Shown: piece by piece, positions 24,805 to 34,209 of the stretch
Layout: each line of letters starts with the position of its first letter
Position numbering within the stretch: the first letter of the stretch is position 1
From: JAXLYE01 sp046351595
GTDB taxonomy: Bacteria; Myxococcota_A; Polyangia; Palsa-1104; JAEUJZ01
Reading direction: 5' to 3'
Length of the DNA stretch: 64,000 nt
Assembly: GCA_046351595.1 (NCBI GenBank)
Contig: JAXLYE010000003.1
Span: 186,001 to 250,000, forward strand
Made by a program: the position numbers and the translations under genes
Notes under the pieces: model-generated
The model's input: only the letters and a program-made list of their open reading frames with translations
Databases searched by the model: none
Told to the model about the DNA's origin: nothing

Positions 24805-25236
24805 CTACGCGCTGCGCCGCTGGCTGGTGACGATGGTGAAGCGGAAGACGCACATCGAGATCCGGCGGATGCTCGCGCGCTCGACGCGGCACGAGGCGAC
24901 CCACTCGGCGCGCACGGTCTGCGCCCGGAACAGCAGGCTCGCGAGCTCGCTGCCGCGCGCGATCACGACGTCGCCGCGCGGGACGCAGACCGTGGGCCCG
25001 GGCTCGATGATCTGGTAGCTGTCGCGGAGGGTGTCAAGGTACGCCTGGACGAGGCGCCGGCCCTGCAGCCGGGTGCTGATCGGGCGCTCGTCGGCGACGA
25101 ACAGGTCGTACTCGATGGCGTCGTGCAGCCAGCGCGCGGACCAGTCGTGGTCGCGCTCGTCCCTGGGATCGTCCACGGGCTCGTGCACGCGGGCCCCCAA
25201 GAAACTCGCCACCAGCTCGGCGTCTGCTTGTGACAT
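24805..25236 (-). CDS. NTF2/SnoaL-like fold protein
   Basis: 143 residues from ATG 25236 (GGAG 4-8 nt upstream). The pattern ARWLHDAIEYDLFVADERPI, then LVQAYLDTLRDSYQIIEPGP and a series of strands ending in VFRFTIVTSQRRS, is that of the small cone-shaped alpha+beta barrels of the SnoaL/NTF2 group, which serve as cyclases, isomerases or ligand-binding proteins. No catalytic residues can be assigned with confidence. The upstream continuation of the frame is repeat-like and not protein-like, so it was trimmed. Convergent with the preceding membrane protein gene. Confidence 0.6.
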   Translation of the reverse strand: MSQADAELVASFLGARVHEPVDDPRDERDHDWSARWLHDAIEYDLFVADERPISTRLQGRRLVQAYLDTLRDSYQIIEPGPTVCVPRGDVVIARGSELASLLFRAQTVRAEWVASCRVERASIRRISMCVFRFTIVTSQRRSA

Positions 25237-25690
25237 CTCCGCCCCTCCCGCGAGGTCTCGCCGTCCGCGTCGAGCGGTGCGGTGTTCCTCTGCGGAGGGC
25301 CCGACGCAACTCCCGGGCCAGGGCGCGGCACGCCGCCCGAGAGAGAGCGGCGGGCGCGGGCGCGCGGAAGTGACACAGCGAGGGCGCACCGGGCGCGCGG
25401 AAGTGACACAGCCCGGGCGCGGCGCGGCTCAGAATACGCAGGCGATCCGCACCGAGCAGTGCAGGCCCGCGAGCAGAATCGGGAGGGACTTGAGGGCGGT
25501 GGAGGGAGCGCGGAAGGGAGCGGGGAATCGCACGGGTCGCATGAGGTTTCCTGGTCTTGATCGAACTCGGGAGTGAGGGACACGCGGCCTTCGGACCGCG
25601 CACCGGGGAGACGGCGACCGGCGTTCCGGGTAGCAGCAGAGAGTGAAAATAATCTTCGCAGCGACGGAGCGGAGCCGTACTGGGGCGGGA
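25237..25690. other. Intergenic region with a 21-bp direct repeat
   Basis: No gene recognised. gggcgcgcggaagtgacacag occurs at 25359-25379 and again, unchanged, at 25392-25412 (33-bp period). It lies about 120-175 bp upstream of the leftward SnoaL-like gene, so it could be a pair of protein-binding sites or a recent small duplication. Confidence 0.55.
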
Positions 25691-26611
25691 TCAGTCGAGC
25701 CCGTGGTTCAGCCAGAGGTAGTTGAAGTAGGCCGCGGATCGCTTGTAGGTATTCGGTCCGATGACGCCGTCCTGCGGCCCGCTGTAGCCGTGCGCGGCGG
25801 CGACCTTCTGCAGCGCGAGCGTCACGCTGCTGGCCCCCGCGGTGCTGAACTTGCCGTCGAGCGAGCCGGTGTACCCGAAGCTGCGGGCGGCCCGCTGGAA
25901 CGCGGTATAGGCGTTGTAGCCGGGGACTCCGTCGATCGGCCCGGTGTAGCCGCCGCGCTTGGCCGCGAAGCACTGGAACAGCTTCCAATAGTTGGGCCCG
26001 GGGATGCCGTCCGACTCGGTGACCGTCGTCGACAGGTTGCCGCACGGGCGGCCGCTGCCGGAGCCGCCGGCGACATAGTCGAAGTGCACCGAGTCGGTGC
26101 TCGAGCGGACGTACCCGAAGCGGTAGGCGTGGCTGGCCAGCCAGGCGCTGTGGGCGGGCTCGAGCTTGAAGTCGACCGCCTGGCCCCAGCCGTGGTTGGA
26201 GGTGCCGGGCGGCGCCGCCTTCTCGGGCGTGCCCTGCCGCGTGAAGTAGTCGCGCCAGTAGACCTGGCCGGCGTAGGTCCGGTAGCCCTCGCTCGGATGG
26301 AGGTGGCCGCCGGTCTGGCGGTGGTACTCCTTCAGCAGCGCCAAGAGCGCCGCCGCGGCGTCGGGCTTCAGGTACAGCGCGGGCAGCGACCCGGGGAAGG
26401 CGTCGAGCTGCACGCCCGGATCGTCCACCCGGGTGAGCGCCGCCAGCGGGATCTCGCCGTTCGAGTAGCCGCCCCAGGGACCGAGCGCCGCGACGCCGGC
26501 GGCCCGCGCGTCTCGCACCGGCGTGAGGGCGCGGCTCTCGATCGAGGGGAGGGCCACCGTGCTGCCTGCCGCGGCCACAAGGGCCGCCATCGTCCGCATG
26601 CGCGCGTCCAT
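25691..26611 (-). CDS. D-Ala-D-Ala carboxypeptidase/L,D-peptidase of family M15 with PG-binding-like tail
   Basis: 306 residues from ATG 26611; residues 5-20 (MRTMAALVAAAGSTVALP) look like a signal peptide. The M15/VanY zinc site is complete: SEGYRTYAGQ, then GTSNHGWGQAVDF (His and Asp ligands) and SVHFDYVAG (catalytic and third ligand). The C-terminal 110 residues contain three peptidoglycan-binding-like repeats, YTGPIDGVPGYNAYTAFQ, YTGSLDGKFSTAGASSV and YSGPQDGVIGPNTYK. It would trim peptidoglycan stems or prey cell wall in the periplasm or outside. The start is provisional; the frame continues upstream and overlaps the end of the next gene. Confidence 0.85.
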   Translation of the reverse strand: MDARMRTMAALVAAAGSTVALPSIESRALTPVRDARAAGVAALGPWGGYSNGEIPLAALTRVDDPGVQLDAFPGSLPALYLKPDAAAALLALLKEYHRQTGGHLHPSEGYRTYAGQVYWRDYFTRQGTPEKAAPPGTSNHGWGQAVDFKLEPAHSAWLASHAYRFGYVRSSTDSVHFDYVAGGSGSGRPCGNLSTTVTESDGIPGPNYWKLFQCFAAKRGGYTGPIDGVPGYNAYTAFQRAARSFGYTGSLDGKFSTAGASSVTLALQKVAAAHGYSGPQDGVIGPNTYKRSAAYFNYLWLNHGLD

Positions 26612-26729
26612 GTTGGTGAGCCCGATTGTAGCCGGGCGGGCGCGATCCCCGGCCAGCCCCAGCGCCGCGCGAGCGAGCGGCTCAGCCCGAGCGCAGCAGG
26701 CTGCGCTCCACTGCGCCTTGTTGTCACGA

Positions 26730-27821
26730 TCACGCCGGCTCAAGGCGTGACGGGACCGATGGGGAAACCGCCTTCGGTTGCGCGGACTCACGCACCCGCC
26801 GCGCCGCGGCCTGCTCGCGCCGGCGGCCGATGCGCTCCAGCCAGGCCGCCACCCTGCGGCAGGCTTCCTCCCGACGCAAGAGCAGCGCGAAGTGGCCCGC
26901 GTCGAGGCTCGTGTACTCGCCGCCGACCCGGGCCGCGTAGGCGCGCGCGTGCTGGGCAGAGCTCATGGCGTCGCGGCTGCCGTGGACGACGAGCACCGGG
27001 GCACCGGGCGCAGGCGCGTCGCTGGTCCCCGAGATCAGCACGAGCCCGTCGAAGGTCCCGCGCAGGCGCGGAGCCAGCCGGGCGAGCCCGGCGCCGCCGT
27101 TGGACAGACCCGCCGCGAAGAGGCGCCCCGGGAACTGCTCGCGCGCGAGCTTCACGGTGCCGCGGAGGATCTGCTCGCCCTGCGCGCTCCACCAGTCGCC
27201 GCGCCAGCCCGTCGAGGGGCACAGCGTCACGAGCCCCGCCGCGCGCGCGGCCTGCGCGATGAGCCAGCACTGCAGCGTGAAGTTGCCCGCGAAGCCGTGC
27301 AGAAAGATCAGGGCGCCTCGGCTCGGCGCGCGCGGCTCGATCACGACGAGGTCCGCCCGCTGCGCGGACTGCAGGCCCGCGTACGTCGTCAGGACCGGCG
27401 ACGCGACCTCTCCCGCTTCGGCGCGCAGCTCGGCATAGGCGGTGCGCAGCGCGCCCGGGACCGCGCGCGCGTCCGGATCGTGCAGCGCCCCCGCGAGCAC
27501 GAGCAGCCGCGCCCCGGGGACGGCAAGGTCCCCTTCCTCGACGACGCGGGTGAGGAGCCGCGAGCGCCCGCCGTCCGTGGTGGTCAGCCGGATCGCCCGC
27601 GAGCGCTCGGTCCCGGCCAGGCGCAGGGCGAGCGTCGCGAGCAGCACCAGCGCGCCGGCGCGGGTCACGCCGCGCAGGTGGAAGCGACCGCCCCGGGTCA
27701 CGAGCCCGAAGGTGAGCAGCGCGAGGCCGGCGGCGTAGCAGGCCCCCGACCACGATCCTCCCAGCAGGCACGCCCCGATCGCTGCGGCGGCAGCGGCGAG
27801 CGGCACCAGGGAGCGCGACAT
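26730..27821 (-). CDS. Membrane-anchored alpha/beta hydrolase
   Basis: 363 residues. The first 70 residues form two or three hydrophobic helices (LAAAAAAIGACLLGGSW, AAGLALLTFGLVT, AGALVLLATLALRLAG). The hydrolase domain starts near 155 (LVVIEPRAPSRGALIFLHGF), with the nucleophile elbow GLSNGG (Ser in G-x-S-x-G), the acid strand VLVVHGSRDAM and the catalytic His in DAGHFALLL. The order Ser-Asp-His is correct for an active esterase or lipase-like enzyme. Periplasm-facing location is inferred from the anchor. It lies upstream of the M15 peptidase gene on the same strand. Confidence 0.8.
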   Translation of the reverse strand: MSRSLVPLAAAAAAIGACLLGGSWSGACYAAGLALLTFGLVTRGGRFHLRGVTRAGALVLLATLALRLAGTERSRAIRLTTTDGGRSRLLTRVVEEGDLAVPGARLLVLAGALHDPDARAVPGALRTAYAELRAEAGEVASPVLTTYAGLQSAQRADLVVIEPRAPSRGALIFLHGFAGNFTLQCWLIAQAARAAGLVTLCPSTGWRGDWWSAQGEQILRGTVKLAREQFPGRLFAAGLSNGGAGLARLAPRLRGTFDGLVLISGTSDAPAPGAPVLVVHGSRDAMSSAQHARAYAARVGGEYTSLDAGHFALLLRREEACRRVAAWLERIGRRREQAAARRVRESAQPKAVSPSVPSRLEPA

Positions 27822-27910
27822 GCCGCGTGGTTTAGATGAGCGGCGCGCTCCGTGTCAACCGGCGCAGCGACGAGCCGGCGCGGCCCGGAGGTGACGCGGA
27901 TCGCGCGCGC

Positions 27911-30010
27911 TCAGCCGCCCGGCGGCGCGACCCCGAGCGCCCAGCAGTAGAAGCACAGCTCGTCGACGTCCTGCGCGATGAGCGCGCTCAGCGTGGAGCC
28001 GCCGCCGTGTCCCGCGCCGCGCAGCGGCAAGAGCAGGTACGGCCCGCCCTGCGGCGCCTCGGCCTGCAGCCGCGCGACCATCTTGATCGGATCGTGCGGC
28101 GGCGCGATCCGATCGCAAAGAGCCGACACGAAGGCCATGGCCGGGTAGCGGCGATCACGCTGCACGTTGTGATACGGCGAGTACCCGGCCAGGTACGCGC
28201 CCTCGACCGGATCGTCCGGCGATCCGTACTCGACGACCGCGGCGGCGAGGTGGCCGAACTCCGGGAAGCGCAGCATGTCGAGCGTCGGCGCACGGCAGAA
28301 GACGGCGCCGAAGCACGCGGGCGCCTGCAGCGCCGCCACCGCGACGAGCAGGCCGCCGTTGCTGTTGCCGCGCGAGGCGAGCCGCCGCGGCGTCGTATGC
28401 CCCGCGCTCACGAGCCAGCGCGCCGCCGCGATGAAGTCGTCGAAGGCGCTCTGCCGCCGCGTCCTGGTCGCCGCCGCGTGCCAGCCGCGCCCGTACTCAC
28501 CGCCGCCGCGCACATTGGCGAAGGCGAGCACGCCGCCGAGCTGCAGCCATGCGGCGTTGAGCGCGGCGAAGCGCGGCTCGACCGAGATGTTGAAGCCGCC
28601 GTAACCGCTGAGTCGCACCGGGCGCTGCCCGTCGCGCGGCAGGTCGCGGCGGCGGACGATGAACATCGACACCTGCGTCCCGTCGCGCGAGGGGTAGAAG
28701 ACCTGCTCGGTCAGGTACTCGGACGGCGCGATGCCGCAGTCGGGGACGTGGTAGGGGATCAGCCGGTCCGCGGCATAGTCGTAGCGGTAGAGCGACGGCG
28801 GCTGCACGAACGACATGAAGCTGACCCACACCGTGTCGCCGCTCCAGCGGCCGCGGACGCCGCCGACGATGCCCTCGCCATCGTTGCGGTTCACGGAGCC
28901 GAGCGCCGGCAGCGCGAGCTCGCGCAAAAAGGCGCCGTCCGCGGCGTGGATGCGCACGCGGTGCGACGCCGCGCGCGAGTAGACCGCGTAGAGCCGACCG
29001 CCGATGCCGGCGACGCTCTGCAGCGTCTCCTCGGGCGCTGCCGCCTCGGGGATCAGCGTCCGCCACGCGGTCGGCGCGGCGAGCGTCGCGGTGCACAGCC
29101 GGCCGCGCGGCGCGTCCCGGTCGGTGCGCACGAGCAGCGTATCTCCGATCACCTGCACCTGGTTGAGCCACAGCGGCTCGGGCGCCACCGCGATCGGCGT
29201 GCTGTGCTCTTCGTCGAGCCGCAGCAGGAAGACGGCGTTGGCGTGCACGTAGTCCCACTTGTACAGGACGGCGAAGCGCCCGCACTCGCTGACCTCGACC
29301 GAGCACCAGTACTCCTTGACGGTGTCGTCGCCAAAGACGAGGCGGGCCGGCGTGTCGGCGCCGAGGCGGTGCTCGTAGATCCGGCACCAGTGCGCCTCCT
29401 CGGCCGCGGGCACCTCGCCCGGCTCCGGCGACGCCGCGTAGAAGAAGCCCGAGCCGTCGGGGCGCCAGGCGACCGACTCGTGGTGGGTGCCGCGCGGGCG
29501 ATCCGGCAGCAGCGCCCCGGTCTCGACCTCGAGCACACAGATCACCGCGCCGCGCGTGCCCGCCCCCGCCTTCCCGAGCGCGACGTGTGCGCCGTCGGGC
29601 GAGGGCACCGCGAACCAGAGCGACTCCTCCTGGGGCCAGGTGTTCGGATCGACCAGCGCCTCGAAGGGCGCGCCGGCGTGGCGCCGCAGCATCAGCTTGA
29701 GCCGCTCGTCGCCTTCCTCGGCCTGCCACTGGAGCTCGCGGCCGTGCGGCCCGGCGGCGATCGGCGGCGACCGCCGCGGGTGGCGCGCCGCCCGGGTGAC
29801 CGCGGCGACCAGGCGATCGCGCCCCGGCACCGCGTCCAGCACCTCGCGCGCGACCGCCTCCTCCGCCGCGAGGAAGCCCTGCACCTCGGCGTCGTCGAGA
29901 TGCTCCAGCCAGGCGTAGGGATCGGCGAAGCGGCGGCCGTGCCGCACATAGCCGCTGTGCGGATCGCGCCGCGCTTGCGGAAACGCCGGCGGCCCGCTCG
30001 GTCTGTGCAT
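27911..30010 (-). CDS. Prolyl oligopeptidase family serine peptidase (S9A)
   Basis: 699 residues, the expected length. The N-terminus DPYAWLEHLDDAEVQGFLAAE is the family opening, followed by a seven-bladed propeller (about 70-410) and the alpha/beta-hydrolase domain. Catalytic residues are visible: Ser in SRGNSNGGLLV (about 550), Asp in FVSALCDRIAPPHDP (about 640) and His in GAGHGGGS (near 675). No signal peptide, so cytoplasmic or non-classically released. It cleaves short peptides after proline. It lies just upstream of the alpha/beta hydrolase gene on the same strand (89 bp gap). Confidence 0.93.
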   Translation of the reverse strand: MHRPSGPPAFPQARRDPHSGYVRHGRRFADPYAWLEHLDDAEVQGFLAAEEAVAREVLDAVPGRDRLVAAVTRAARHPRRSPPIAAGPHGRELQWQAEEGDERLKLMLRRHAGAPFEALVDPNTWPQEESLWFAVPSPDGAHVALGKAGAGTRGAVICVLEVETGALLPDRPRGTHHESVAWRPDGSGFFYAASPEPGEVPAAEEAHWCRIYEHRLGADTPARLVFGDDTVKEYWCSVEVSECGRFAVLYKWDYVHANAVFLLRLDEEHSTPIAVAPEPLWLNQVQVIGDTLLVRTDRDAPRGRLCTATLAAPTAWRTLIPEAAAPEETLQSVAGIGGRLYAVYSRAASHRVRIHAADGAFLRELALPALGSVNRNDGEGIVGGVRGRWSGDTVWVSFMSFVQPPSLYRYDYAADRLIPYHVPDCGIAPSEYLTEQVFYPSRDGTQVSMFIVRRRDLPRDGQRPVRLSGYGGFNISVEPRFAALNAAWLQLGGVLAFANVRGGGEYGRGWHAAATRTRRQSAFDDFIAAARWLVSAGHTTPRRLASRGNSNGGLLVAVAALQAPACFGAVFCRAPTLDMLRFPEFGHLAAAVVEYGSPDDPVEGAYLAGYSPYHNVQRDRRYPAMAFVSALCDRIAPPHDPIKMVARLQAEAPQGGPYLLLPLRGAGHGGGSTLSALIAQDVDELCFYCWALGVAPPGG

Positions 30011-30078
30011 GCGCGGATCCTACGCTGCCCGCGCCGGCCGCCGCACCCGCTGCATTCGGGCGGCGGCGGGCCGTGCCG

Positions 30079-31728
30079 CTACCCGGTGCGGTTGGCGTCG
30101 GTGATCTTGGCGTTGAACAGCGAGCCGCGGCCGTCGAAGAAGATGTTCAGCGTGTTGTCACGCGGATCGAACAGCGCGCGCAGGCGGTCGGGGTGCTGGG
30201 CGTCGTACTTGATCCACGACCAGACGTACATGCCGGCGCGCACCGCGGTGCCGCCGGGGCGGGTGAAGGTGACGATGCCCTCGGGCGAGATCTCGAACCT
30301 GCACGTGCCGGCGCCCAGCGTCGGGACGCTGATCTCGTAGCGGCCGGGCATCAGGCTCGGCTTCGGCGTCACCAGGCGGTTGAGCGCGGAGACGTCGACG
30401 GAGCCGGTCGGCGCCACGTACGCCGGATCAAACGTGAACGCCGCGCTGTACTGGTAATAGCTGGTGCCCGAGCGCATGGCGGCGCTGACCGTGTTCTTGA
30501 CGAGCGGCTTGCCGGCCACGAGCAGCTGGTAGTCGAGGTAGTTCTTCAGATCGACGCGCTCGTCGACGGTCGCGAGCTTGGGCAGAGAGACGCGGTAGCT
30601 GCCGATGCGCGTGCTGCCGGACCACACCTCGGCGACGACGGTGCCGCTCCACTCCCACTGCACCTCGCCGCCGACGATGCGCTCGTTCTCGCTGTTGACG
30701 TCGATGAAGACGACGCGCTGGCCCGCCGGCACGTTGAGGTTGGCGCGCCAGTTGCGCTGCGCGACGAAGCTCACATCCAGGGAGCCGCTGTCGCCGGAGC
30801 CGCTGAAGATCGTCAGCGAGCGCGACTCGGTGTAGCGCATGCTCTGCTCGACGTCGAGCGTGGCCGAGCCGAAGGTGGCGACGGTGCTGCGCGTGGCGTA
30901 CGGAGCCGGCACCTGCACCGCGTACTTCAGGGTCGTGCCGGCGCGCGCGATGAACAGCTGCTTGATCGCCTTGAAGGCGTCGATCTCGTCGGCGGTCCAG
31001 GGGTCCGGATCGTTCAGCGGATCGTCGATGTCGACCTCGCTGATGGTCGCGGGATCCCCGTCGCTGTCGACGACCATCTCGAGGCGGCGCGCGTGCGACT
31101 GCATCGTCGCGGTGGGCAGCGTCGCGATCTCGAGCTTGGGCGGCTTGATCGGCATCGTCGCCGGCGTCGACAGATCGACCGGCGAGAAGGCGGGCAGGCC
31201 GGGCGCGCTGACCGCCGACGGATCGAGCGGCGTGGTCTCGAGCAGCGCCCACAGCGCCGGCAGCGCGGCGCGCTCCTCGGGGAACAGCGTGCGGATGTAC
31301 GAGGGCTGCTCCATGCGCAGGATCTCGGTGATCGAGAAGCGCCCGTCGGCCGGCTTGGAGCCGATGACGCCGTCGACGCGCTGCGCCAGCGAGCCGAGCG
31401 CGCCGGGCAGCGCCCCCAGCGTCATCAGCGTGTCGATGCTGCGCACCGACAGGTACGTCTTGGTCTTGTCGACGTTGGGCGAGGCGATGGTCGCGCCCTG
31501 CACGCGGGTGATCAGCGCCGAGTCCAGGGTGGCGACGTCCTCCTCTGCGACCTCGTCGGCCGCGCCGGCCCCCGGCCCGGTCTGCGGCGAGCCGGCCTGC
31601 GGCGAGCAGGCCAAGAGGGCCAGCGACAGACCCCCAAGGAGTCCTCGCTGCAGCGACAGTTTGTGACGGCTGGCTCCCTGGCTGCGGTCGGCCTTGCGGT
31701 GGACAGAGTGCTCGGTGCGGATCGGCAT
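30079..31728 (-). CDS. Large lipoprotein of unknown function
   Basis: 549 residues from ATG 31728, with AAAGGAA upstream. The signal peptide ends in a lipobox (LALLAC, about 38-43). No known domain recognised. The protein is beta-rich, with SVRSIDTLMTLGALPGALGS and FSITEILRMEQPSYI near the N-terminus and a long jelly-roll-like central part (TLKYAVQVPAPYATRSTV, GSLDVSFVAQRNWRANL, VVFIDVNSENERIVGG). The C-terminal 110 residues (GRYEISVPTLGAGTCRFEIS, then LRALFDPRDNTLNIFFDGRG) may form another sandwich. Outer-membrane or cell-surface location is inferred. The upstream continuation of the frame is not protein-like and was cut. Confidence 0.7.
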   Translation of the reverse strand: MPIRTEHSVHRKADRSQGASRHKLSLQRGLLGGLSLALLACSPQAGSPQTGPGAGAADEVAEEDVATLDSALITRVQGATIASPNVDKTKTYLSVRSIDTLMTLGALPGALGSLAQRVDGVIGSKPADGRFSITEILRMEQPSYIRTLFPEERAALPALWALLETTPLDPSAVSAPGLPAFSPVDLSTPATMPIKPPKLEIATLPTATMQSHARRLEMVVDSDGDPATISEVDIDDPLNDPDPWTADEIDAFKAIKQLFIARAGTTLKYAVQVPAPYATRSTVATFGSATLDVEQSMRYTESRSLTIFSGSGDSGSLDVSFVAQRNWRANLNVPAGQRVVFIDVNSENERIVGGEVQWEWSGTVVAEVWSGSTRIGSYRVSLPKLATVDERVDLKNYLDYQLLVAGKPLVKNTVSAAMRSGTSYYQYSAAFTFDPAYVAPTGSVDVSALNRLVTPKPSLMPGRYEISVPTLGAGTCRFEISPEGIVTFTRPGGTAVRAGMYVWSWIKYDAQHPDRLRALFDPRDNTLNIFFDGRGSLFNAKITDANRTG

Positions 31729-32322
31729 CGCGATTCCTTTCTTTGGTACACGCGCCCCGTGCGCGCGCGGGCTGGTCATAACGTGCGCCAGCCTCCCCAG
31801 GGCAAGGGACTTATCAGGAGGCTGTGACACACCGACGGAGAGAGGGTCAGGGTCTGGCCGCCGGCCGGCCCAGGGCGCGCCTCGCTCGCCGCGCTCCGCT
31901 CTCCGCGCTCCGCTCGCCGCGCTCCGCGCTCCGCTCTCCGCTCGCACAGAGGCAGGAGCCCGGGGGCGGGCCTGATCCCGAGCATGCTTTGCGGAATGCG
32001 CGGCCGGCCCTGCTCGGTGCCCGCCCGGCCAACCCCGCGTCGCCCCACGCGGTGCGCGATCCTCGACGAGAAACGGACCTTCGTCAAAGGACTGTTCCGG
32101 CGTATGTGTTCTGGCGCATAGTATTGGGATTATCCCCCTCCCATGTCCGCTCTCCGATCCGCAGCCGCAATAGGGGCTGTCGCCCTGCCCTGCCCCGGGC
32201 CTCGACAGAGCGAGCCGCGGAGCGGCCGTGACGCCGCCGTCGGTCGCGGCCAGCGGACGGCGCCCGGAGCCCGGCGGGCACGCACCGGATCGTCGGGCCC
32301 GCGAAAGTGAGGATCGGTCCGC
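31729..32322. other. Divergent intergenic region with a GC-rich simple repeat
   Basis: No gene recognised in 594 bp between the leftward lipoprotein and the rightward kinase. Bases 31881-31943 are an imperfect repeat of cgctc/cgcgctccgct units. An AT-richer stretch at about 32100-32140 (cgcatagtattgggattatc) is the likeliest place for promoter elements; no confident -35/-10 or -24/-12 pair was assigned. Confidence 0.4.
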
Positions 32323-34209
32323 ATGCACGCACGACGCCGCGAGCCGCAACCGAAAGCCGCACCGGCTCTGCGCGAGGTCCCGTCCGAGGTTACCGGGGAG
32401 CCTGCCGGGGAGCCTGCCGGGGAGCTTGCCGGTGCGGCCGATCCTGCGTCGCTGATCGAGCCCGGCGCGCTCGTGCACGGCCGCTACCGCCTGTCATCGC
32501 TGCTGGGCCGCGGCGGCATGGGCGTGGTCTACCGGGCGCGCGATCTCGCCCTCGATCGGGACGTCGCGGTCAAGGTCCTGCGCGCTCCCGAGCGGGCCTC
32601 GCTGCGGGCGCGGTTCCGGCGCGAGACGCAGCTCGCCTCGCGCGTCCACCACCCGCACGCCGTCTATGTCGTCGACGCCGGCGAGCTCCCGGACGGCTCC
32701 GGGTTTTTGGTGATGGAGCTCTTGAAGGGCCGGACGCTGCGCGCGGTCCTCGCGGAGTGCGGGCGGATGGAGCCGCGCCGCGCCTGCCGCATCGGCGCGA
32801 TGATCGCCAGCGGCATGCAGAGCATCCACGACGCCGGCATCGTCCATCGTGATCTCAAGCCGGCCAACATCTTCCTGCTCGCGGAGGGAGCGGCCGACTT
32901 CGTCAAGATCGTGGACTTCGGGGTCGCGCGGGAGCTCGAGCTGGCAGGCGCCCCGGACGCCACCGTGTCGTCGGCAGCGACGCAGGACTCCGGGGTCACG
33001 CAGGACTCCGGAGAGTCCTTGGCTACCCAGTCCGGAGGCAGCAGCGCACCGCTGACGCGGCACGGCGCGATCGTAGGCACGCTGCGCTACATGGCGCCGG
33101 AGCAGCTGCGCGGCGAGGCGGTCGACGCGCGGGCCGATCAGTACGCGCTCGGCTGCATGCTCTACGAGATGCTCACGGGGGTGCCGCCGTTCTCGGGCGA
33201 GGGGTCGCAGGTGGCGCGCGGGCACCTGTACGGAGAGCTGATCGCGCCGCGGCGGCTGGCTCCGGAAGCGGCGATTGCGCCCGAGCTCGAGGCGGTCGTG
33301 CTGCGCGCGATGTCCCGACAGGCGGCGGGGCGCTTTGCGCAGATGCAGGAGCTGGGCGCGGCGCTCACCGCGCAGGCCGACGGCCCGGGCCCTTTTCCCA
33401 GGAGTCCGAGCCGGCTCCGGAGCGCCTGGCGGCCGCTCTGCATCGGTGCGCTGTCGGTGCTGCTCGCGACCGCGGGGCTCGTGCTGACGCTGTCGCAGCA
33501 GCGCCGCGCGGTGCCGGGGCGCGCTGAGGTTTCTCAGAGCGTGAGCAGCGGGTTGCGGCCGGTGCCGCTGCCGGCTCCCGAAGCGCCGACGCCGCCAAGC
33601 GACCGGCCGGCGACCTCTCCGGACGCCGGACCTCCGACGGTGCAGCAGGCCCAACCCGAGTCGGCGGCGGGACTGCCCCCGCGCCGGCCGCCGGCCCCCA
33701 CGCCGCGGCGTGAGGCGGCGCCGCGCGCGGCGGATCCGGACTCCGTCACCGGTGTGCTCGCGCGCGCGACCGCGGCGCTGGGCCGGCAGGATCGGCCCGC
33801 GGCGCAGCGCCTGCTGCAGTCGCTGCGTGGGCGCTGCGCGCGCGCCACGTCGGCCCCGGGCTGCGCGGAGCACGCGGGTGAGATCGCGGTGCAGCTCGGG
33901 CGCCTGCACGAGTCCAGCGGCCACTGGGCCGAGGCGCTGACCGAGTACAGCCGCGCCCTGGAGAGCCTGGGCCCGGCCGGCTCGAGCGCGCGCCAGCCGG
34001 CGTGGCGTCAGGAGGCCGAGGCCGCGGCGGTGCGCCTGATGCCGCGCCTGGGCCGCGTCGTGCTCAGGCGCACAAGCGGCGGGCGCTGCGAAGAGGTCTC
34101 GATGTTCCTGCCGCCGGGCGAGCACGTCCTGGCCATCGACGGGGAGAGCCGGACCGTCCAGGTGCGGGCCCGCGAGACGCAGCGGCTCGGGAGCTGCGCG
34201 CCGCCATGA
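32323..34209 (+). CDS. Membrane Ser/Thr protein kinase (Hanks type)
   Basis: 628 residues. The kinase domain runs from about 55 to 345: LGRGGMGVVY (62-70), Lys84 in VAVKVL, HRDLKPANIF (175-184), DFG (198-200) and GTLRYMAPEQ, so it should be active. The activation region is unusually long because of a Ser/Gln/Gly insertion with a duplicated TQDSG. One transmembrane helix (LCIGALSVLLATAGLVLTL) follows at about 367-385, then a Pro-rich linker and an extracytoplasmic TPR-like region (VLARATAALGRQDRPAAQRLL). The N-terminus has three EPAG-type repeats from a 12-bp tandem repeat (32397-32432). It signals across the inner membrane; the next gene overlaps by ATGA. Confidence 0.9.
   Translation: MHARRREPQPKAAPALREVPSEVTGEPAGEPAGELAGAADPASLIEPGALVHGRYRLSSLLGRGGMGVVYRARDLALDRDVAVKVLRAPERASLRARFRRETQLASRVHHPHAVYVVDAGELPDGSGFLVMELLKGRTLRAVLAECGRMEPRRACRIGAMIASGMQSIHDAGIVHRDLKPANIFLLAEGAADFVKIVDFGVARELELAGAPDATVSSAATQDSGVTQDSGESLATQSGGSSAPLTRHGAIVGTLRYMAPEQLRGEAVDARADQYALGCMLYEMLTGVPPFSGEGSQVARGHLYGELIAPRRLAPEAAIAPELEAVVLRAMSRQAAGRFAQMQELGAALTAQADGPGPFPRSPSRLRSAWRPLCIGALSVLLATAGLVLTLSQQRRAVPGRAEVSQSVSSGLRPVPLPAPEAPTPPSDRPATSPDAGPPTVQQAQPESAAGLPPRRPPAPTPRREAAPRAADPDSVTGVLARATAALGRQDRPAAQRLLQSLRGRCARATSAPGCAEHAGEIAVQLGRLHESSGHWAEALTEYSRALESLGPAGSSARQPAWRQEAEAAAVRLMPRLGRVVLRRTSGGRCEEVSMFLPPGEHVLAIDGESRTVQVRARETQRLGSCAPP

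Noticed and set aside
30073..31827. Long antisense open frame (584 codons) over the large lipoprotein gene
   Set aside because: Low-complexity Arg/Ala/Gly product without motifs; the opposite strand carries the lipoprotein with signal and ribosome-binding site. Such antisense frames are usual in GC-rich DNA.
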